Positions 26,047 through 34,607 of a stretch of 64,000 nucleotides of DNA are shown here, piece by piece. Made by a program: the position numbers and the translations under genes. Source of the DNA: CAYXVF01 sp964468125 (lineage in GTDB: Bacteria; Myxococcota; XYA12-FULL-58-9; CAYXVF01); contig CAYXVF010000005.1 in NCBI GenBank assembly GCA_964468125.1, positions 1 through 64,000 of the forward strand, in the 5' to 3' direction. Each line of letters begins with the position of its first letter. The stretch's first letter is position 1. Below the pieces are notes generated by a model that did not search any database, had not been told where the DNA came from, and saw only the letters and a program-made list of their open reading frames with translations.

Positions 26047-27061
26047 TCACACTTCATCGAAGGGATCCTGCTCGTCCGCCTTCCGCAAGGCCACGAGGAC
26101 CGTTGCCTCGCTACGGGATACGGCTGCGGCGAGCTGCAAGACGAACTCACTGTCATTCTTGCAAAAAGCGGTCTCCGCCCCGAGCGCTCTGGCATGATCC
26201 CGCCACTCGGTGTTGACACTCGGGGTGGCCCAAGACCCCGAGCACGTCTGCGGGGTCGATCGCCCCCCTGGCCCGGCGCTCGACGATCACCGGTAGGCCC
26301 GTCGCCCGAGCGAACGCGGCGAACGAATCCCCTAACACCGAATCCCGCGCACCGGTTCCGAACAGCAAGACCGGCCGTTTCGCGGCCCGGATCTCCTCCA
26401 CCAAGGCGCCCACGTCCGCCCCTGCGCCACGCGTTTCGCCAGCGACCGGGTCGATCGGTTCCGCCGGGGCGTCGCGCAATGCCTGCGGCACGACGAGGGT
26501 GATCGGGCCGAAGCGCTTCGGGTCCGTGGCAACTCGGAGAACCTCGTGGACCGTGTCCCGAAGCGCATCGGCACTCTTCAAGCGCACAAACAGCGTGGAC
26601 ACTGGCTCGAGTGGGTCCTCGGCGACGAGCACATCCTCTTCGAGTTGATTCAGCACGGGGTCGCAGTGCGCCTGGTCGAGTGTGTCAGCGGGGAGGACCA
26701 AAAGGGGAACACGCTCCGTGCGCGCGGTGGCGGCCGCGGCCAGTAGATGTACCCCGCCCCGGCCGATCGACGGACTGCAGATCAACATCTGACGACGTCG
26801 GCGCGCATCAGCAAACGCGATCGCGGTCCGGCCCATCGTCGCCTCGTCGTGAACCCGAAAGAGGGGCAGCGTTTCGCGAACGTCGTGGAACGCCTCGCTC
26901 AGGCCGACATCGCTGCCGCGCCCGAACACGGCGACGACGCCGCCGAAGAGCGGCTCCTCCGTGCCCGGCACGCGCGCCTCCGCGAGAAGTTGGGCGAGCG
27001 CACGCCCCACCGTCAGCTTTGCCACGGCGCCAAAGTGACGCGGGGTCCCCGTCAAGATCAA
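26047..27061 (-). pseudogene. Decayed IolD-like TPP-dependent enzyme
   Basis: From the start (GTG 27025 or TTG 27061) about 280 residues match the N-terminal half of the IolD (trihydroxycyclohexane-dione acylhydrolase) type: TVGRALAQLLAEA, VVAVFGRGSDVGLSEAF, the conserved Glu region FRVHDEATMGRTAIAFA, CSPSIGRGG, PLLVLPADTLDQ, DPVLNQLEEDV. Near 26220 the frame breaks. In another frame, WRDHARALGAETAFCKND and ATVLVALRKADEQDPFDEV, ending at 26047-26049, fit the extreme C terminus of such enzymes. The whole C-terminal TPP-binding domain is missing, so this is a deletion-plus-frameshift relic; an inverted repeat lies at the junction. Confidence 0.7.
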
Positions 27062-27142
27062 GGAGCCCGACGGCGGGTTGCTCCGAAATCACATTTCCCG
27101 TAGTGGAGCCGTCGGGGTGACCCGAACCCACAGGAGGAACAC

Positions 27143-28009
27143 GTGAGAACTCAACGCTCGCTCGCCGTAGTAGCCTTTCTAACCGGTTCCACACTCGTTG
27201 GCTGTGTCTCGAGTGGCACCCACGAAGAAGTGGTAGCCCAGCTGAACAAGACCCAAGAGGAGCTCGCCGCAACGAAGGACAAGCTCGAAAAGACCGAAGC
27301 GGAGAAGACCGAGGTGACCTCGGAAAAAGAAGCGGTCGAGGCCAAGGCTGAGAAGCTCGACTCCGATCTGCGCGAGGTGAACACCGAGAACGAAATCCTC
27401 GCGAAGAAGGTCACGGAGATGGGCCAGAACGTGGAGGCCCTCGTCGGCGAGAAGAGTGAGCTTCGACAGGAAGTCGAAGAGCTCGACCGCATGCGAGCCG
27501 CCGCGGAAGCGCGCAATAAGGAGTACAACAAGGTCTTCGCGAAGCTCAAGAAGATGGTCGACGCGGGGACCTTGCAGATCCGTTTCCGCGGCGGACGCAT
27601 GCTCGTGCAGATGTCGAGCGACGTCGTGTTCCCCCCGGGCGGCACGCGGATCAAGCCGGAAGCGGAGGCGGCGATCCGTGAGCTCGCGGACACGATCTCG
27701 TCCTTCCCGGACCGGAAGTTTCAGGTCATTGGTCACTCGGACGCGACGCCGATCAAGACCGCACGCTTCCCATCGAACTGGGAGCTTTCGAGCCAGCGCG
27801 CGATCGAAGTGGTGAAGGTCATGGTCGACGCGGGTGTTGACCCGGGCATGATCAGCGCCGCAGGATCCGCGGAATTCGACCCAGTGGCGGAAAACGACAC
27901 CGCGGAGAACAAGGCGCTCAACCGCCGGGTCGAGATCGTCTTCTTGCCGAAGCTCGACGAGCTTCCGGGAAGCATCGTCGACTCCGATCCCAACACAAAC
28001 ATGAATTGA
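27143..28009 (+). CDS. OmpA-family lipoprotein with coiled coil
   Basis: 288 residues from GTG 27143 after AGGAGGAA. Lipobox LVGC near residue 21, then a long Lys/Glu coiled coil (about 28-130: KTQEELAATKDKLEKTEAEK and onwards), and an OmpA/MotB-type C-terminal domain (about 145-275) with VVFPPGGTRIKPEAEAAIRE, VIGHSDATPI and the NRRVEI ending that binds peptidoglycan. It tethers outer membrane to cell wall. Myxobacterial members often accompany motility or envelope machinery; here it is single. A strong hairpin follows. Confidence 0.9.
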   Translation: MRTQRSLAVVAFLTGSTLVGCVSSGTHEEVVAQLNKTQEELAATKDKLEKTEAEKTEVTSEKEAVEAKAEKLDSDLREVNTENEILAKKVTEMGQNVEALVGEKSELRQEVEELDRMRAAAEARNKEYNKVFAKLKKMVDAGTLQIRFRGGRMLVQMSSDVVFPPGGTRIKPEAEAAIRELADTISSFPDRKFQVIGHSDATPIKTARFPSNWELSSQRAIEVVKVMVDAGVDPGMISAAGSAEFDPVAENDTAENKALNRRVEIVFLPKLDELPGSIVDSDPNTNMN

Positions 28010-28024
28010 TTCTGAAGATTGCTT

Positions 28025-28050
28025 CCTCCGGCCGGTCGCTCGGCCGGAGG
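28025..28050. terminator. Strong hairpin between convergent genes
   Basis: Perfect 10-base stem CCTCCGGCCG / CGGCCGGAGG with a six-base loop, between the OmpA gene and the end of the first ATP-grasp gene. No T-run follows on either strand, so it could be a terminator acting from both sides or an mRNA 3'-end stabiliser. Confidence 0.6.
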
Positions 28051-28068
28051 CCCGGCGTGGTCACGCGG

Positions 28069-29289
28069 TCATTGCGCGTGCACGCGGATCGTCTCGCCCA
28101 TTTCGTTCAAGATCCGGCGCAGCTCATCGTAATCCGGATGGCGCGCGCGCACCCAGGCGTTGGCCATGTATCCGGCCTCCACCGGTTGGGTCGGCGTACC
28201 CGGATTTGGCAGGTGTGAAGCAACGACGCAGTCACCATAACGCCGCTGTATCTCGTCGACCCCCGAATAGCCCGTGATGTGCCCATCGCGCTCCGGTCGA
28301 AGCGCAAGCATTCCAGCGGCGAACCGCCGGCTGGGTTGTTTGTGCGTGCGACCGTGTACGATCGCTGACGCCCACTCGAAGTAGAGGTCGAGCTCGTTGG
28401 CCGCGTTGTAGACGTCCCACTGTCCCACCCCTGGCGGACGAGCACCAATCTCCGAGAATTTCATGCCCTTCGGTCCAAAGAACCACTCCATGTGCGTCGC
28501 TGAGGTACCGACGCCCAGAATTTGAATGACCTTGCGGGTCAGCGCACGCACTTCTTCGTAGCCGGGTTCGTAGATTCGGTTGGTCGTAACCATCTGCGGT
28601 GAGATCCAACGTTCACGCATCGCGACGAGCACATTCGGGTAGTAGTGCGTGATGAACTCGTGGGCGACCTCTCCGTTGATGGTGATCGTGTCGATGAATC
28701 CCTCGTGTCCCTCGATGAACTCCTCGATTGCGACCTCGGCGCCGTGCTCGACCCCCGAGTGAGCGAGGACGCGTTTCAAGCTGCCATCGTCGTCGACGCG
28801 ATGCGTGCCCGAAGCTCCAGCTCCATCCACCGGTTTGACAATGAGCGGGTAGCCGACCTCACGGGCAAACTGAAGCGCGTCCTCCGCGCTCTTGGCCCGC
28901 GTCGACATTGCGCAAGGTACGCCTGCGCGACGCAGGACCTCCTTCATTGCCGGCTTGTCCCGACACAAAAAGGTGGTCTCCTTCGACGTCCCCGGGATCC
29001 CCGTCGCCTCGCGCACCGTCGCCGCGGCGAGCACGTGGGCTTCGATGGTGGCCTCCAGGCGATCGACCCACATCTTGCCCTGGACCGCTTTCACCGCGTC
29101 ATAAAGCTGACCTGCGTGCACGACGGACGGCACTTGGACATAGTCTCCGAGCCAGTTCTTGAGCTCGTCTGTGAGATGCTCGACCGGTCGCTCCCCTATC
29201 CCGATCACATGAGCGCCCGCGGCCTTCAGGGCTCGGACAAATTCCCGCTGGTTGTAGGGAAACGAGGGTTCGATGAAGATGACATTCAT
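28069..29289 (-). CDS. ATP-grasp ligase A
   Basis: 406 residues. Starts like carbamoyl-phosphate-synthetase-type N-terminal domains (NVIFIEPSFPYNQREFVRAL, HVIGIGERPVEHL). ATP-grasp core: CRDKPAMKEVLRRAGVPCA, YPLIVKPVDGAGASGTHRV (ATP-binding Lys and Gly loop), EVAIEEFIEGHEGF, and the metal-binding FSEIGARPPGVGQWD. Reaction of the family: ATP-dependent joining of a carboxylate to an amine or similar nucleophile through an acyl phosphate. Divergent from ligase B with 49 bases between. The EIGARPPG box is shared with ligases B and D, indicating paralogy. Substrates unknown. Confidence 0.87.
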   Translation of the reverse strand: MNVIFIEPSFPYNQREFVRALKAAGAHVIGIGERPVEHLTDELKNWLGDYVQVPSVVHAGQLYDAVKAVQGKMWVDRLEATIEAHVLAAATVREATGIPGTSKETTFLCRDKPAMKEVLRRAGVPCAMSTRAKSAEDALQFAREVGYPLIVKPVDGAGASGTHRVDDDGSLKRVLAHSGVEHGAEVAIEEFIEGHEGFIDTITINGEVAHEFITHYYPNVLVAMRERWISPQMVTTNRIYEPGYEEVRALTRKVIQILGVGTSATHMEWFFGPKGMKFSEIGARPPGVGQWDVYNAANELDLYFEWASAIVHGRTHKQPSRRFAAGMLALRPERDGHITGYSGVDEIQRRYGDCVVASHLPNPGTPTQPVEAGYMANAWVRARHPDYDELRRILNEMGETIRVHAQ

Positions 29290-29338
29290 GACATTGCCTT
29301 TTGCCGCTTCGTTAAAACTAACAGATAGGCGCTGACGA

Positions 29339-30556
29339 GTGAACGTTCTGATCCTTTCGCCGGGCTATCCGGCCGACATGCCCGAGTTCACCCGCGGCCT
29401 TGCGGAGGCTTCAGCCCGCGTCATCGGAGTGGGCGATCAGCCAGTGGAAGCCCTGCCCGAGCCCGTCAAACGCTCAGTGTTCGACTACCTCACCGTTCGG
29501 TCCCTCTGGGACGAAAGCCACGTCGTCGAAGAAGTGCGGCGGCGGCTGCGCGGCCAGCAGATCGACCGAATCGAGTGCCTTTGGGAGCCGGGCATCATGC
29601 TGGCGGCAAGGCTCCGCGAACACTTCGGAGTCCCTGGGCTTTCCGTCGCCGATGCACACCGTTTTCGTGACAAGGAGGCGATGAAGAGTGCTCTGGATGC
29701 GGCCAATATACGCACGCCTCACCACGTGTCGGTCAACAGCGTTGCGGCATGCTGGGAGGCCGCGGAACGAATCGGCTATCCGCTCATCGTCAAACCGATC
29801 GCCGGTGCTGGCTCCGCTGACACCTATCGCGTCGAAAACGCCGACGAGCTCCGAGCTGTCCTCCCGAGGCTTCAGCACGTGCCAACCATCAGCGTCGAGG
29901 AGTTCGTCGACGGAGAAGAGTACACGTTCGACGCGATCAGCATCGGAGGCGAAATCGCTTACTACAACGTCGCCTGGTACCGGCCCCGCCCCCTCATCGC
30001 GCGAAGCAACGAGTGGATCAGCCCACAGGTCATCGCCCTTCGAGACGTCGACGACCCGCGTCTCGCCGACGGGATCGCCATGGGTGAGAAAGTCCTGGCC
30101 GCCCTGCACTTCGACACCGGATTCACCCACATGGAGTGGTACCGCAAGTCCGATGGCGAGGTGGTCTTCGGCGAAATCGGAGCGCGCCCGCCCGGAGCGC
30201 ACCAGGTAGACCAGATGAAGTGGGCCTGCGATTTTGACGTCTTTCGCGCCTGGGGACAGGCCATCGTGCAGGGTCGCATCCAGGAGACACCCCACCGCCG
30301 CTACAACGTTGCCACGGTCTACAAACGGGCTCGGGGCACCGGGCGAATCACCCGTTGGGAAGGCGCAGAGGCGCTCCAAGCCAGGGTGGGCCAGCACGTG
30401 GTCTGGAACACGCTTCTGCGCCCCGGTCAGTACCGACGAGATTGGAAGAAGACCCTCGTCTCCGATGGCTTCGTGATGTTGCGGCACCCAGAGCTAGGCA
30501 AAACACTCGAAATGGCCGACGCCATTGGCTCGCAGCTGCATCTCTTTGCGGAGTGA
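29339..30556 (+). CDS. ATP-grasp ligase B
   Basis: 405 residues from GTG 29339. N-terminal NVLILSPGYPADMPEFTRGL and RVIGVGDQPVEALPEPVKR are close to ligase A. Core: FRDKEAMKSALDAANIRTP, YPLIVKPIAGAGSADTYRV, ISVEEFVDGEEYTFDAI, HMEWYRKSDGEVVFGEIGAR-PPG. Length and domain order equal ligase A, so the divergent pair arose by duplication, but residues around the substrate pocket differ (ITHYYPN versus VAWYRPR). The only plus-strand gene of the cluster; it ends four bases from the end of the minus-strand operon. Soluble, cytoplasmic. Confidence 0.87.
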   Translation: MNVLILSPGYPADMPEFTRGLAEASARVIGVGDQPVEALPEPVKRSVFDYLTVRSLWDESHVVEEVRRRLRGQQIDRIECLWEPGIMLAARLREHFGVPGLSVADAHRFRDKEAMKSALDAANIRTPHHVSVNSVAACWEAAERIGYPLIVKPIAGAGSADTYRVENADELRAVLPRLQHVPTISVEEFVDGEEYTFDAISIGGEIAYYNVAWYRPRPLIARSNEWISPQVIALRDVDDPRLADGIAMGEKVLAALHFDTGFTHMEWYRKSDGEVVFGEIGARPPGAHQVDQMKWACDFDVFRAWGQAIVQGRIQETPHRRYNVATVYKRARGTGRITRWEGAEALQARVGQHVVWNTLLRPGQYRRDWKKTLVSDGFVMLRHPELGKTLEMADAIGSQLHLFAE

Positions 30557-30560
30557 CGCT

Positions 30561-31289
30561 TCAGCTATTCGCGTCCAAGTAGAGGGGAAGCATTTCGCGC
30601 CAGGTCTCCCAATCGTGCTTCCAATTAGGACCCCACGGGTCCACTCGATTCGGGATCCCTTTTGCTCCGAGGGCATGCGCCATGCGCCAGGATTCGCCGA
30701 TGTCTTCCCACTGCCCCTCCCCGCTCGCGAGGATCACAAAGCGCGAGCGCAGGGCATCGAGCTGAGAGCCCCCCAGATCTGGAAGATAGTGCAGGGGTGA
30801 GCTGAAGTAGAAGTCCAGGTTCATCTGTCCGCCAAGGTACTTCGACAGATCGTAGGTGCCACTCATTCCGATCGCGAGCCGGAAGGCGTCTGGGTGGCGA
30901 CATAAGGTGGCCACCGCGTTGAACGCGCCAATCGAGGCGCCTGCGGCGATGATTTCGATGCCCGGTGATTGGCAGTCCATTCGAATCGCCGGCGTCACCT
31001 CTTCGTAGATGAACGCGTCGTAGGCGTTCTGTAGCTTTGAACAGTATTGGGGGGAGGCGTGGCCGGAGATCCAGGCGCGCCCCGCAACGCTGTCGGTCGA
31101 GTAGACCTTGATGCGCCCCTGCTCGATCAACGGTCTGAGCACTGTGATGAGGTGCCAGCGTTCGACCTCTTCCGCATCGCCGCCTGCGGTTGGGAAGAGG
31201 AGCACCGGTACACCCCAGTGCCCCCATCGTACGAGCTGAACCTCTTGATGAAGCCGCTCCGAGTACCATCGGGTCGTGTCTTTTTTCAT
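30561..31289 (-). CDS. Alpha/beta-hydrolase, COG4947-type esterase
   Basis: 242 residues from ATG 31289, whose ATGA overlaps the stop of the upstream ATP-grasp gene; longer upstream frames are not protein-like. RWGHWGVPVLLFPTAGGDAEE is the first strand and oxyanion region; the nucleophile Ser is in IIAAGASIGAFNAVA; a late His is in NWKHDWETWREMLP. No signal peptide, so it acts in the cytoplasm. Last gene of the six-gene operon. In this setting it may hydrolyse or transfer an ester or thioester intermediate; that is inference. Confidence 0.82.
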   Translation of the reverse strand: MKKDTTRWYSERLHQEVQLVRWGHWGVPVLLFPTAGGDAEEVERWHLITVLRPLIEQGRIKVYSTDSVAGRAWISGHASPQYCSKLQNAYDAFIYEEVTPAIRMDCQSPGIEIIAAGASIGAFNAVATLCRHPDAFRLAIGMSGTYDLSKYLGGQMNLDFYFSSPLHYLPDLGGSQLDALRSRFVILASGEGQWEDIGESWRMAHALGAKGIPNRVDPWGPNWKHDWETWREMLPLYLDANS

Positions 31290-32524
31290 GTGGGCCGACC
31301 TTCGATGCGCCGCCAATCCTGAATGCGTTGCCAGAACAGCTCGGTGAAGCGCTCGACCTCGTGATCGGGATAGAGGGCCTGCACCTTCAGTCGCACCGCG
31401 TCGTGCACCAGATCGCTCGCAAAGAACTCGTATGCCACTTCGTCGAGGTGTCCCAGGTGCTCGGCGCAAAACTCCTCGAAGCGGTCTTGGTCGAAATAGC
31501 TGCGCGCGAGCGCGGCATAGTCCTCGAGCTTCTCCTCGAAGGGTTTGTCTTCCTTGGCGATCCGAAAATAGTCGTCCCAGTTGAGATTTGCGTGCATCGA
31601 TCGATCAGTCGCCGCGCAGAAGACCGACCAACGAATGTTCGCTTTGATGAGCCATGGGAAGTGGTAGTGCAGCGAGGTGACCTGTGAGTCCGGACAGGCG
31701 TTCGCGAAATCGATCGGGCACCAGGTCGAGCCTGAACGCAGCGCCTCGCAGGAGTTAAAGTCCCAGCCAAAGAACGCGTTGATCACCATCGTCATGTTGG
31801 AGAGCGTGCGCTCGTCCTCCGCGCTCAAGAACTTGTAATCCGTGCGATAGCGATCGTGAAGCGGCGCGCTCGGGTCATAGTTGACAAATCGCCACTGAGG
31901 CCCAAGTCCCACGCAGCGCACGAACAAGTCGTGCTCTACACTCTTCTGCAGGTGCATGATTCGGGTGCCACTGAGATGATACGCGTCCATCAACTCCTCA
32001 CGATTCCTCACCCGCGTGACGCCCACCCAGGCGCCCCCGTCGTAGGGCTTCATGAACAGCGGGAATCCGATTTTCTCGCCGATGGCGCCGAGGTCGAAGA
32101 GCTTGGCGTAATTCCGCAGGGTCGGACGCAGGTCAGGAGACTCGTTGTATTGGTGCGGCGGGATGAGCCAGGTCTCCGGCACGGGAAAACCGAGGCGCAT
32201 CATTCCAGCGTAGGTCGTGTGCTTCTCCATCGCCTGGATCGACCAGGGGTTGTTGAAGACGTAGAGGTCGTGCGTCAGAATCGCCTTCTTAATCCACTCG
32301 CGCGCCGTGTGATACCAATGCGTCAGCCGATCGATCAGGACGTCATACTTCACGTCTTGTCGGAGGTCGAAGGGCTCGAGGGTGATTCGCTCGACCTCAA
32401 AGCGCTGCTCCACACCGTCGACCGGGATCGCGAGGTCCAGCTCCTTCAGCAAACCCTCGTAAGCGATCGGCCAACAAATGTCCGCGCCTAGAGTCAGTCC
32501 AATGCGTCGTGTTCGCGTACTCAT
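31286..32524 (-). CDS. ATP-grasp ligase C (RimK-like)
   Basis: 412 residues from ATG 32524. More distant from the other ligases. RIGLTLGADICWPIAYE at the start, VFNNPWSIQAMEKHTTYAGM (pre-ATP-grasp lid), GFPLFMKPYDGGAWVGVTRV (ATP-binding Lys and Gly-rich loop), and PIDFANACPDSQ in place of the usual E/D-x-N metal box. Long charged C-terminal tail of about 120 residues. Similar in shape to RimK/GshB-type ligases adding amino acids to a carboxylate. Overlaps the esterase by 4 bases and follows the Fes-like esterase by 17. Confidence 0.82.
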   Translation of the reverse strand: MSTRTRRIGLTLGADICWPIAYEGLLKELDLAIPVDGVEQRFEVERITLEPFDLRQDVKYDVLIDRLTHWYHTAREWIKKAILTHDLYVFNNPWSIQAMEKHTTYAGMMRLGFPVPETWLIPPHQYNESPDLRPTLRNYAKLFDLGAIGEKIGFPLFMKPYDGGAWVGVTRVRNREELMDAYHLSGTRIMHLQKSVEHDLFVRCVGLGPQWRFVNYDPSAPLHDRYRTDYKFLSAEDERTLSNMTMVINAFFGWDFNSCEALRSGSTWCPIDFANACPDSQVTSLHYHFPWLIKANIRWSVFCAATDRSMHANLNWDDYFRIAKEDKPFEEKLEDYAALARSYFDQDRFEEFCAEHLGHLDEVAYEFFASDLVHDAVRLKVQALYPDHEVERFTELFWQRIQDWRRIEGRPT

Positions 32525-32541
32525 GTTCCCCTCAGTAACTG

Positions 32542-33678
32542 CTACTCGTAGACCAGCCAAACGGGCCCTGGGAAGAGCCAGGAAAGACCGTTTCTCAGGC
32601 GATCGCGCCAGTTCTGCCAGTTGTGGCCGTCTCGGGCCTCCTCGAAGCGAACATCGATCTGCTGGCGCTGCAATAGCGGCACCATCGAGCGGTTCTCGTA
32701 GATCAGCGACTCGTAGATCCCACAGCTGACGTAGATGCGCTCCGCGGGAACGCCCGGATTTTCACGGAACTGATTCACGAAACGCGCGACCGAATCAAAG
32801 ACCGGGGGGCGCTTGTGCCGGCCGAGATCGCTGAACGCAAACGAGCCTGACTGCAACAGCAGTCGATCGAACATGCGCGGATAGCGCCAGGCTGCGTGGA
32901 GCGAAGCCACGCCCCCAAAGCTCGCCCCCATCAGGCCTCGGGCATAGGGCATTTCCTTGAGTGGAGCCCGACTTTCCGCGAAAGGCACGAGCTCCTCGAC
33001 CAGGAAGCGCGCGTGCCGGTCGTCGCCCGCATACTCGTTCAAACGGTCCGGGGACTGAGTCAGCGCGACGACGAGCGGCTGGATCTCGAGTCGGTAGATC
33101 AGCGTGTCCAGGACGTTCTGGAACGACGCGAAGCGCATGTAATCGATGCCATCGTGCACGATCAGCAGCGGGTAGCGACGGTTCCGTCGGAAACGCGCCG
33201 GAAGGTAGATCTGCACCTCGCGCGTGCTCCCGAACACCTGGCTGCGCAGCTGATGGATTTCAATGGTGCCCTTGTAGGGATCGGGACACGGTTCGGTCCA
33301 CGACGGCCGGTCGTAACCGTAGGCCTGGATTACCGAGTTTGCGCCGTAGGGGTCCTCTGCTCGCACCGGATTCAACGGGTCGAGAATCAACTCCCGATGA
33401 CCGCGACGCTCCACCTCGAGCTTGTATTCGACCCGGGAGCCCTTCGGGAGCTCGATGGTCGTGGCCCAGAGATTCGTGCCCTCCAGTGGCCTCAGGGGCT
33501 CCGCGGTCTCCAAACCCGCAACCCAGCAACGCAGGTAGATCGCGTCGGCCTCACCACGAAACACGACCGTGATGCCGGATTCGTCGACCAGGGGGAAGCT
33601 CCTGCCGCCGATGAACGCGTCGATGCGGGCTGGATTCGGCGCTCCCTCGCGAAACAGCTCGAGCAAATCGGGACTCAT
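32542..33678 (-). CDS. Enterochelin-esterase-like hydrolase with N-terminal beta domain
   Basis: 378 residues from ATG 33678 (ATGA overlap with the S51-like gene). N-terminal ~120 residues are an E-set/CBM48-like beta domain (TVVFRGEADAIYLRCW, LWATTIELPKGSRVEYKLEV, LDPLNP). The C-terminal domain is a Fes/esterase-D-type alpha/beta-hydrolase: REVQIYLPARFRRNRRYPLL, IVHDGIDYM, nucleophile Ser in LMGASFGGVASLHAAWRYP, His in RDGHNWQNWRDRL. Fes-type enzymes cleave ester or lactone bonds of cyclic siderophores, but no siderophore genes are present. No signal peptide. Confidence 0.85.
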   Translation of the reverse strand: MSPDLLELFREGAPNPARIDAFIGGRSFPLVDESGITVVFRGEADAIYLRCWVAGLETAEPLRPLEGTNLWATTIELPKGSRVEYKLEVERRGHRELILDPLNPVRAEDPYGANSVIQAYGYDRPSWTEPCPDPYKGTIEIHQLRSQVFGSTREVQIYLPARFRRNRRYPLLIVHDGIDYMRFASFQNVLDTLIYRLEIQPLVVALTQSPDRLNEYAGDDRHARFLVEELVPFAESRAPLKEMPYARGLMGASFGGVASLHAAWRYPRMFDRLLLQSGSFAFSDLGRHKRPPVFDSVARFVNQFRENPGVPAERIYVSCGIYESLIYENRSMVPLLQRQQIDVRFEEARDGHNWQNWRDRLRNGLSWLFPGPVWLVYE

Positions 33679-34607
33679 CGTGCGTTTAGCTCCTCGAGCA
33701 CACCCTCGGGTCCGAGTCGACGGGTCTCCACGCAGCGAACGACACGCTGTCCGTCGTGCTCCAGGACCGTGCGGTTGTTCAAGGCGACACAAACGTCGGG
33801 CTCAAAGCGGCGCGCTAACAGCTGAACGCGAGACGCGTCCCCGGAGCGGAGGCGGACCATGGTGTTGGGAAAGAAAACGTAGCCAGGCATCGCGCCGAAC
33901 CCCGCGCCCACCACCTCCGCATTGCGCGGTCCCTCGGGCGTGTTGTCATGGTAGAGGACGACCCGGTCCGCGAGGATCATCGCTCCAGCGGACCACGCGA
34001 CGATCGCATGGTCACGCAGCGCTTGCGCCAAGCCGAAAAGCCGCATGCGGTTCTGCAGGATGATGACGTTTCCCCCGCCGATGAGAATCGAGGCATGGCG
34101 CTCGAGGGTGTTCGCAACCGCCTTGCTCTGTCGCTCCAGGGCTGCTCCCCCGAGCTCACGGATCCGCGGATCGAATTCGCGGTGAATCGCCTCGGCGCGC
34201 TGAAGTTGATGGCGGTCGAGGGCCCGAATCTGCGCGATCGCGTGACGCTGCTCAGGCACCACGAGGCTCGCGTCGCCTTTGGCACGCAGGATCTGACGCG
34301 TCGAAGCGGCGAGGTGTTTCAGACGAAGACGGTAGAGACGCTGCAGCTGAATCAAGCGGTCCTGCCGCTCCCGGTACAGCTCCCGCAGCCCGGGCACGTC
34401 CAAAAAAACGTCTTCAGTGCGTGACCAGAGCCGGAGATTCTCGAGCGGTCGTCCCACGAGCTCGCGAAGCTCGTCGATGTCTTCCTCCGCCTCCTGCCAT
34501 CCCGCAGTGATGACCGCCATCGGCCCGTCTGGAACCGACGAGCTCTCGAGCGCCGAGCCGAGATAGCGGTCGGGACGCTGCGGCCCCATGAGAAGACGAA
34601 CGGTCAT
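33675..34607 (-). CDS. S51/cyanophycinase-like protein with probable loss of the catalytic His
   Basis: 310 residues from ATG 34607 (ATGA overlap with ligase D). Core: AVITAGWQEAEED, ILIGGGNVIIL, and a nucleophile elbow IVAWSAGAMILADR (Ser206) as in peptidase E and cyanophycinase. Where those enzymes have a P-H-F or Q-H-F box, this one reads GYVFFPNTMVRL, with Asn248 at the His place by my alignment. Between strands two and three lies a long helical insertion (about 65-165, Arg/Gln/Leu-rich, coiled-coil-like) not normal for the family. It may be an altered hydrolase, a transferase or a binding protein for the pathway's peptide. Confidence 0.75.
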   Translation of the reverse strand: MTVRLLMGPQRPDRYLGSALESSSVPDGPMAVITAGWQEAEEDIDELRELVGRPLENLRLWSRTEDVFLDVPGLRELYRERQDRLIQLQRLYRLRLKHLAASTRQILRAKGDASLVVPEQRHAIAQIRALDRHQLQRAEAIHREFDPRIRELGGAALERQSKAVANTLERHASILIGGGNVIILQNRMRLFGLAQALRDHAIVAWSAGAMILADRVVLYHDNTPEGPRNAEVVGAGFGAMPGYVFFPNTMVRLRSGDASRVQLLARRFEPDVCVALNNRTVLEHDGQRVVRCVETRRLGPEGVLEELNAR

